From Pavlovales sp. CCMP2436 (Eukaryota; Haptophyta; Pavlovophyceae; Pavlovales): DNA of 11,464 nt. The number at the start of each line of letters is the position of its first letter. The stretch's first letter is position 1. Shown here in pieces: positions 6,756 to 11,464 of this stretch. Position numbers and translations under genes: made by a program. The notes beneath the pieces are model-generated. The model was given only the letters and a program-made list of their open reading frames with translations. It ran no database searches and was not told where the DNA came from. The stretch lies in assembly GCA_026770615.1 (NCBI GenBank), contig MU631525.1, positions 114,832 through 126,295 on the forward strand. Reading direction: 5' to 3'.

Positions 6756-8541
6756 TGCCCTGCGCTACTCAACTCTCTGCTTGGTCTGAAGCACAAACAG
6801 GCACTGTGGGCGATCACAGTCAACTCAACGGCACACAAGGGTGGCTACTGGGCTCGGCACTGCTTTCCCGACGAGAACATCGACTTCTGCCTCGGCGTGG
6901 ACAACGCCATCCTCAAGCAGGCGTCTGTGGCGCTTGGCTGCGACCCGACCACCGACTGGCTGGCGCACAAGCGCCTCTACCTACCGACGCGCCTGGCCGG
7001 CCTCGGCTTACCCTCGCTCTCCGAGACGCGCTCGGCCGCCTTCGTCGCGTCGGCGGCACGCGCCGCGACCTCCTTCCTCGATCAGCACGACGCGACGGGC
7101 ACAGTGACGGTGCACGGCGTCCTCGAGCGGCCGTCGATCGCGGAGCGAATCGGGCGTGACTCCTTCGCCGCACCCGGGTCGCACGGCTGGCGGAAGTTCG
7201 GCGACTCCGGCTCACGCCTCGGCGCGGCAACCATCGCGACCGGCACCGCCCTGCGCGCTCGCGTGCCACCCGGGTACACGGGCGAGCTCCGCGTGCTACG
7301 TGTGCCCCCAGAGGAGATGGGCCTGCGCGGCAAGGGGCTGCACGGCGCCGGCCTGCAGGCGGCCATCACGTCGGACCTTCAGCAGATTGAGCAAGAGACG
7401 CTGAGTGAGCAGCTCGCGCACCGGTCGCGTGGAGACCGCCAGATGCAGCTCTTCCTCAACATTTCGCGCGAGAGCATGATCGTCTTCACAGTACTCCCTG
7501 CCGGTCTCGCCAAGGTGCCCAACGACGAGTGGACCGAGATATCCGCACGCTCCCTCGGCCTCCCGAGCCCCGCGTGCGCTAACCTCGTCGGGCGCCAACT
7601 CCCCCAGGTCTCCGGCCGCAACACCACACACGTCGACCCCTACGGGGACACGCTCGCTACAGCCACCAATTTCCAGGGCGGCCACTTCGCCAAGCTCCAG
7701 CACGACCCCGTCGTCAGGGCGGTCGCGCACTTCGCGACCGTGTATGGCTGCACCCAAGCCCAGGCGGAGAACTCAGAGATTTTCGGCTCCGTTCTGCGGC
7801 AGAACCCCGGTTCGATGCGGACCGAGGAGGCGCTTCTCCGCGCGCGCGGCTACAGTCGACGTCTATGTGGAGCTCGACCAGCCTGATGGACAGGCCGCCG
7901 TTGGTCACATCGTCGAGATGAAGACGGTCCACGACGGTCTGACGCACTACAACGCGGTCGCGCCGACGCGCGGCCACGCGGTAGAGAACCGCTCGGGCAA
8001 GCTCGACGCTGAGCGCAGGAGGCAGCTCCAGTAGACCGACCGCGAGGTTTTCGGCACGCGAGAGGGCCAGGTGGGACCGATGAAGCTGCGCCTCAACGGC
8101 TTCTCCCCCGTCATCGGCATAGCGACCGGCGGCTTCGGGGAGCAGTCAAAGAGCCTCGACAACCTTCTCAAGAACTTCGCTGGCATGGGTGCGGAGACGT
8201 GGATGGGCAAGCTCAGCGCGCCGACGACGATGCAGGCGTGCAACACGCTTCTCGGGATCATGCGCAAGGAGCTCGGAGTGATCGTGGCGCGCGGCCACGC
8301 CAGGCTCATCCTTACCCGCGCGCGCTTGCTGTACACGCAGACTGCGCGCGCGGCCGCTGGTGCCCGGGGTGCACCTTGGTTCCAGCGCACCGGCCGCTCG
8401 GCAAACGGGCCCGAGGACGCCCCTGCGCACGCGGACGGCGCATACCGTGACGTCAACTGGCGCAGCCACAATGCCGACCAGGGCGCACGCCTCGGCCGCG
8501 GTGGCCGCGGCGACCGCGGCGGACAGGGCACACGCACCTAA
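6756..8541 (+). pseudogene. 5'-truncated non-LTR retrotransposon ORF: RT C-terminus plus nuclease-like domain
   Basis: The frame is open from just after TGA at 6753-6755. It encodes LKHKQALWAITVN..., then RLYLPTRLAGLGLPSLS...AAFVAS (about 6969-7050), the pattern that follows the polymerase core in LINE-type reverse transcriptases (LP.R.GGLGL...AA..AS). Further on come W-x-E-I-S-A-R-S-LGLPSPAC and DPYG...GGHFAKLQHDPVV (about 7531-7725), the position of the Cys/His region in related elements. A one-base frameshift near 7845-7856 leads to VDVYVELD...GHIVEMKTVHDGLTHYN (about 7855-7950), a D...E-x-K arrangement like a PD-(D/E)XK nuclease. TAG at 8032-8034 (apparently a former CAG) interrupts it. 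The same frame then runs through FSPVIGIATGGFGEQS to TAA at 8539-8541. The catalytic RT core and everything upstream are absent, as in ordinary 5'-truncated LINE copies. The exact clade cannot be told. Confidence 0.65.
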
Positions 8542-9458
8542 ATGGACGTGAGCGTTGTGTGTGTGGGGGGGGAGGGGGGGGAGCCTGTGGCATTTGCTAC
8601 GAGTTCACCACCAACCTCACCTCTACCACCACCATCCCTGCTGCCAGGATTAACGTCTGGCGTCGACCAAATCAGTGAGTGAACAACACCTGTTGAATCA
8701 TGCTGAGCCGCTATATATATATGCACATTTTTGAATATGTTATGATGCCACTTCGACCGCCTGGGGCGCAGTTTCGGCGTCCAGGTGGCCCCGGGTGTCA
8801 GCGTCTGGGCGTCACTCTGTTGAGTTTTGGCGTCACCTTGCGGTGATACCAAAGCGCCTACAGAGCTCCAAAGCAGGCGATTTCGTTTCGGGTTTGGTCG
8901 AAGATAGGTTCCACTGCGTTATCTCGCTCCACGCAGCGACGCAGTCCACATTGCGCCGCATGACAGTGTAAGTCATCGGGAAGCCCATTGCATTGCCAAA
9001 GCACGCACGCAGATGTCAGTTGCGATATGGAAGGTCGTCGGGTCGAGGGCTGTCAGATGTCAGCACTGGATGGTCCGGGATCCGGGAAGAGCGTCCGGCG
9101 TCGGTTGCTTTGGGGGTGGTGCTGCTTTTGCCTTGGCGTCCGGAAAGCCTGGGGGGGGGTCCTCGGCTTCACCTTGTGGCCGGAGAGCGCGTACGGCTCC
9201 TTCTGCTGCGCGTGCGAGTGGTGCTGCTCTATGCTGCTTCCAGAATCGACCCTAAGTCCTAATATACCAATTTTCTCAAATTGTGGTCATTCTCTTTAAA
9301 TTTTATTATTTGCCAGCTAAGTATTTCTCGCCAGCTGAGTTAAAGTAGCAAAGTTGCAAATAATAAGATCTGCACAAATAAAGATCATTCAGCCGCGCCA
9401 GCGCGGATCTACCCCCGATTGGGTCACGCACTGACTGCGCAACAAAGGCAGCCGCTCA
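8542..9458. other. Long stretch without a defensible gene
   Basis: 8542-8850 is probably the retroelement's 3' untranslated region. It holds a G-rich tract (about 8556-8581), a short (TA)n run at about 8713-8721, and imperfect GGCGTC-containing repeats at 8778-8838. 8850-9250 is moderately GC-rich; several overlapping plus-strand frames of 80-103 codons exist but none has convincing composition. 9255-9400 is AT-rich, with two TTTGCCAGCTAAGT / CTCGCCAGCTGAGT-like copies near 9310-9341, and leads to the 3' end of the minus-strand gene. No polyadenylation signal, tRNA or other RNA gene was recognised. Confidence 0.5.
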
Positions 9459-11110
9459 TCAGGCGGATGCGGGCCCACGGGTCCGGCGCGTGCGCTTGGC
9501 GCTGGGGTCGGCATCGGCGGCAGGCTCGGCTGCGCCCTTGGGCTGACGGCCTGGGCGCAGCGGGACCGCGCCGTCGGCCTCCTGCACGTCGCTCCCTGAC
9601 GCCACCGCGCTGACCTTGCCGCCGCGCCGGGCCGGCTTGGACTCGGGCGCGGCCTCGTTGGTCGCCACCTCGGCCGCGTTCGCCTTTTATTTTTATTTGA
9701 AGTATGATATTATGAGAAGTAGTGTTGGTGGTGCTGGTAGTGTTGCCATTAGTATGAGTACTAGTCGTACTGCATATATCATGAAAGCCACCTCCTTCAA
9801 CGCCTAGGGCGTTTGCGGGTGTGTTGAAGGGACATACTAACTAACTAACGAACTAGTCGTATTGCTGTTTTGTTGCATGCGTAGTATTCTGTTCGCATTA
9901 TTGCTCTTGCGGCTAAGGCACGCAGCAGGCAATGGGCGACGTAGCGCTTAGACCAGCAGAATCTTAAGGATGGTCAGACAGCAGCTTAAATCCCTACCAG
10001 TATTCAGTACTAATATAAATTAGCATTCCCTATCACTAATATATTCGTATCATTGCGATTGTGGTCACCGTGGCGGCGGCGCGCGGCTTGGGCTTGGGCT
10101 CCGCTTTTTTTGTGGGCGCCGCCTTTTCTGTGGGCTCCACCTTTGGCATGGCCTTCACCGCCTTGCATAAAAAAAAAATCGAGTGGGTTAAGTAGTCGAG
10201 TCGAGCAGAGCAAAACATAGCAACACATGATATCGCATCAGATAGCATTACAAAGCAGAACAGCATACTGTATATCAAAGTGAACGCACACCTTGACATT
10301 GCACGCAGAACAGCAAAGCACAGCACAACATACAAATGCATAGCACAACATGGCAAAGCACAAGAAAACAAAACAGAACAACACATTGCATACTATTATA
10401 TATCAAACAAAAAATTAACACACCTTGGCATCGCCTTGTATTAAAGTAAAGCATATATTATTGAATGTTAGTTTATGTTAGGTTGTAGTATATTATACTG
10501 CAGATTACTTCCTTGCCTGGGCACACTACCGGAGTTCCATCGGCGAGCGCAGTGGCGCCCAAGCCAGCGCAGCCGACTAAGGCACGCAGCAGGCAATGGG
10601 CGACGCAGCGCTCAGACCAGCACAACTTCCAGGACAGTCAGATGCCAGCTTGAATCCCTTAAGTTATAGATGAACAAGAACACACCTCTGCCCCCTCCTC
10701 GCCTCCTTCAACCTTTTCCTGCCCTTTTCCCGCCTTTTCCTGCCCTTTTCCCGCCTTTTCCTGCGCGTGCCCTTTCTCCTTCTTGACGGCGGCCTTGCGC
10801 GGCGCAGCGCCCTTTTGCGTGCCGGCCTTCTGCCTGATCAGTGTCGTTTTGATGATGATGATGATTGTTATTGTTGCTCTTGTTGTTATCAATTGTTATT
10901 AATGTTTATCACCTTTTTTTATCAAAATTCTTTTAGTGTTATTCTTGTTGCCCTTATTGGTGTTATTCTCAGTTAGTAATAGTCGGGGAACGCTAGAAGA
11001 ACTTTTATTCCTACCTGTGCGGCAGAAAGGCAGTCGTGCGCCCCCCTACCGTGTCGAAGTGAATCGTTCCGAGCGGGCTGGAGATCGACCCCTTCGTCTG
11101 ATTCGCCCAC
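9459..11110 (-). CDS. Lys/Ala/Pro-rich basic protein, 3' four exons of a spliced gene
   Basis: Exons on the minus strand are 11110-11015, 10833-10686, 10161-10069 and 9683-9459, ending in TGA; introns are 181, 524 and 385 nt. Junctions are CAG|GTAGGA, GAG|GTGTGT and ACG|GTGACC donors with CAG, AAG and AAG acceptors. Phases agree throughout: the 96-nt first exon enters and leaves in phase 2, the 148-nt exon turns 2 into 0, and the 93-nt exon is 0/0. Exon 1 gives a folded-looking segment with GTIHFDTVGGRTTAFLPHR. Exon 2 is Lys-rich with two EKAGKGQ units and a third diverged one (EKVEGGE). Exon 3 is KVEPTEKAAPTKKAEPKPKP. Exon 4 is Ala/Glu/Arg-rich and ends with KRTRRTRGPASA. The tail resembles disordered, DNA-binding tails such as those of linker histones, suggesting a nuclear role, but this is composition only. 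The acceptor GCCACAG|G before exon 1 implies further 5' exons outside the window. The third donor is weak; reading through it would end at a TAG near 10035. Confidence 0.55.
9794..9830. repeat. Small nested hairpin in last intron of the basic-protein gene
   Basis: CCTTCAAC (9794-9801) pairs with GTTGAAGG (9823-9830). Inside it AACGCC-TAG-GGCGTT (9799-9813) forms a competing stem. The hairpin is intronic and may be a structured remnant; no terminator or RNA role is claimed. Confidence 0.5.
9913..9995. repeat. Intron-borne dispersed repeat, copy 1
   Basis: An 83-nt GC-rich patch inside the AT-rich intron between the last two exons of the basic-protein gene. It matches 10577-10659 in the same orientation without gaps; I count 13 differences, about 84% identity. 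The first 29 nt (from CTAAGGCACGCAGCAGGC) are identical. Confidence 0.9.
10255..10436. repeat. Imperfect tandem duplication in an intron
   Basis: About 10255-10308 (CAGAACAGCATACTGTATATCAAA ... CACACCTTGACATTGC in outline) is repeated at about 10372-10436 (CAGAACAAC, ATTATATATCAAA, CACACCTTGGCATCGC). The offset is about 120-125 bp. The sequence between is rich in GCA and CAGCACAACA-type units. On the gene strand each copy carries an AAG|GTGTG donor-like site. Confidence 0.6.
10577..10659. repeat. Intron-borne dispersed repeat, copy 2
   Basis: The second copy of the 83-nt repeat at 9913-9995, in the same direction, within the intron between exons 2 and 3 of the basic-protein gene. It ends 26 bp inside the intron from the donor of the exon ending at 10686. 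Both copies end AATCCCT after AGCTT. Confidence 0.9.
10712..10763 (-). repeat. 21-bp coding minisatellite (EKAGKGQ repeat)
   Basis: CCTTTTCCTGCCCTTTTCCCG occurs at 10712-10732 and 10733-10753, with a partial third copy to 10763. On the minus strand it encodes the heptapeptide EKAGKGQ in frame within exon 2 of the basic-protein gene. Because 21 is a multiple of 3, changes in copy number preserve the frame. Confidence 0.9.
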
Positions 11111-11236
11111 CTGTGGCTACAGGGGTGCGTTCATAAATAAAATAAACTTATTATTTCAATGATTTTTTTTAAAAAAAGTTTTAAAAGGGGATGGACCCCC
11201 GTCTGATTCGCCCACCTGTGGCGGTAGGGTGCAATG
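11083..11236. repeat. Duplicated exon start and splice acceptor
   Basis: 11095-11117 and 11200-11222 share an identical 23-nt core (CGTCTGATTCGCCCACCTGT plus GGC). Weaker similarity covers 11083-11131 and 11190-11236. On the gene strand both copies read CCACAG|GTGGGCGAATCAGACG, that is, the acceptor and first codons of the first exon seen here. The upstream copy (11190-11236) diverges after about 15 codon-equivalent bases, so it looks like a partial exon duplication. Confidence 0.8.
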
Positions 11237-11302
11237 TTGATAATTGATCATGCTATTTGTTCATTGTTCATTGATTATTATTAGTAAATACTTAATAGTT
11301 AT

Positions 11303-11373
11303 TAGTTGAGAGTTGATAGCTTATAGTTGATAGCTTATAGTTGAGAGTCGATAGCTGATAGCTGATAGCTGAT

Positions 11374-11431
<58 letters not shown>

Positions 11432-11464
11432 CTGAGAGCTGAGAGCTGAGAGCTGAGAGCTGAG
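11303..11464. repeat. Heptamer satellite, runs off the window
   Basis: A 7-bp tandem array grades through variants. Mixed ATAGTTG / ATAGCTT / ATAGCTG units (about 11303-11375) lead into a block of GAGAGTT-phase units (about 11376-11427), then a block of GAGAGCT-phase units to the window end. Identical variants are adjacent, as expected from local slippage or unequal exchange. It lies upstream (5') of the minus-strand basic-protein gene exons visible here, possibly within one of its introns. Confidence 0.9.

Noticed and set aside
3615..8034. Nonstandard genetic code (TGA as Trp, TAG as Gln)
   Set aside because: The apparent readthrough codons occur only in elements that also have frameshifts, while the SFT2 gene and the basic-protein gene end normally at TGA.
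8988..9299. Three overlapping plus-strand frames of 80-103 codons
   Set aside because: None shows a family motif, good start context or exon borders, and all three frames are equally open, so chance is the simplest explanation.
9913..10659. tRNA-derived SINE with internal pol III promoter
   Set aside because: AGCTTGAATCC near the 3' end only loosely resembles a B box and no convincing A box lies at the right distance; kept as an unclassified repeat.
11303..11464. Telomere repeat or CRISPR array
   Set aside because: The 7-bp unit (GAGAGTT/GAGAGCT type) is not a known telomere motif such as TTTAGGG, and there are no spacers between the units.

Overview
The window looks like nuclear DNA of a GC-rich unicellular eukaryote, most likely an alga. 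A haptophyte is my guess, from overall character only; no marker gene proves it. The evidence for a eukaryote is an SFT2-type vesicle-traffic membrane protein, coding islands that switch to AT-rich sequence at GT...AG borders, a TATA box with a strong Kozak start, remains of eukaryotic mobile elements, and microsatellites and minisatellites. No rRNA, tRNA, CRISPR array, bacterial operon or phage module was seen.

Layout. 1-445: promoter and leader with a TATA box and a diverged 35-bp tandem duplication. 446-1120 (+): intact SFT2-family four-pass membrane protein, the best-supported gene. 1332-1697 (-): small hypothetical gene, convergent with SFT2 and divergent from the next gene. 1811-2374 (+): hypothetical single-pass membrane protein, modelled here as four exons including a 26-nt microexon that restores the phase. 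2375-3392: AT-richer spacer holding a 170-bp non-autonomous element with terminal inverted repeats and TA flanks (2762-2931). 3393-6246 (-): large decayed transposase-like gene with three frame changes, one in-frame TGA, an internal 168-bp duplication and probably a missing middle. 6490-6622: three-armed, nearly perfect inverted repeat. 6756-8541 (+): 5'-truncated non-LTR (LINE-like) reverse transcriptase tail with a probable C-terminal PD-(D/E)XK nuclease, broken by one frameshift and one TAG. 8542-9458: no gene seen. 9459-11110 (-): 3' part of a spliced gene for a Lys/Ala/Pro/Glu-rich basic protein; four GC-rich exons fit together in phase across AT-rich introns, and two of the introns share an 84%-identical 83-bp repeat. 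11303-11464: a heptamer satellite that runs off the window.

The genes do not form a pathway. The window reads as a few ordinary host genes separated by degenerate transposable elements. The most useful leads are the transposase-like family with SDN and GHGKG..DG motifs, the retroelement tail with its EMKT nuclease motif, the microexon gene, and the repeat shared by introns of the basic-protein gene. All splice models are read from sequence and phase alone, without transcript data.
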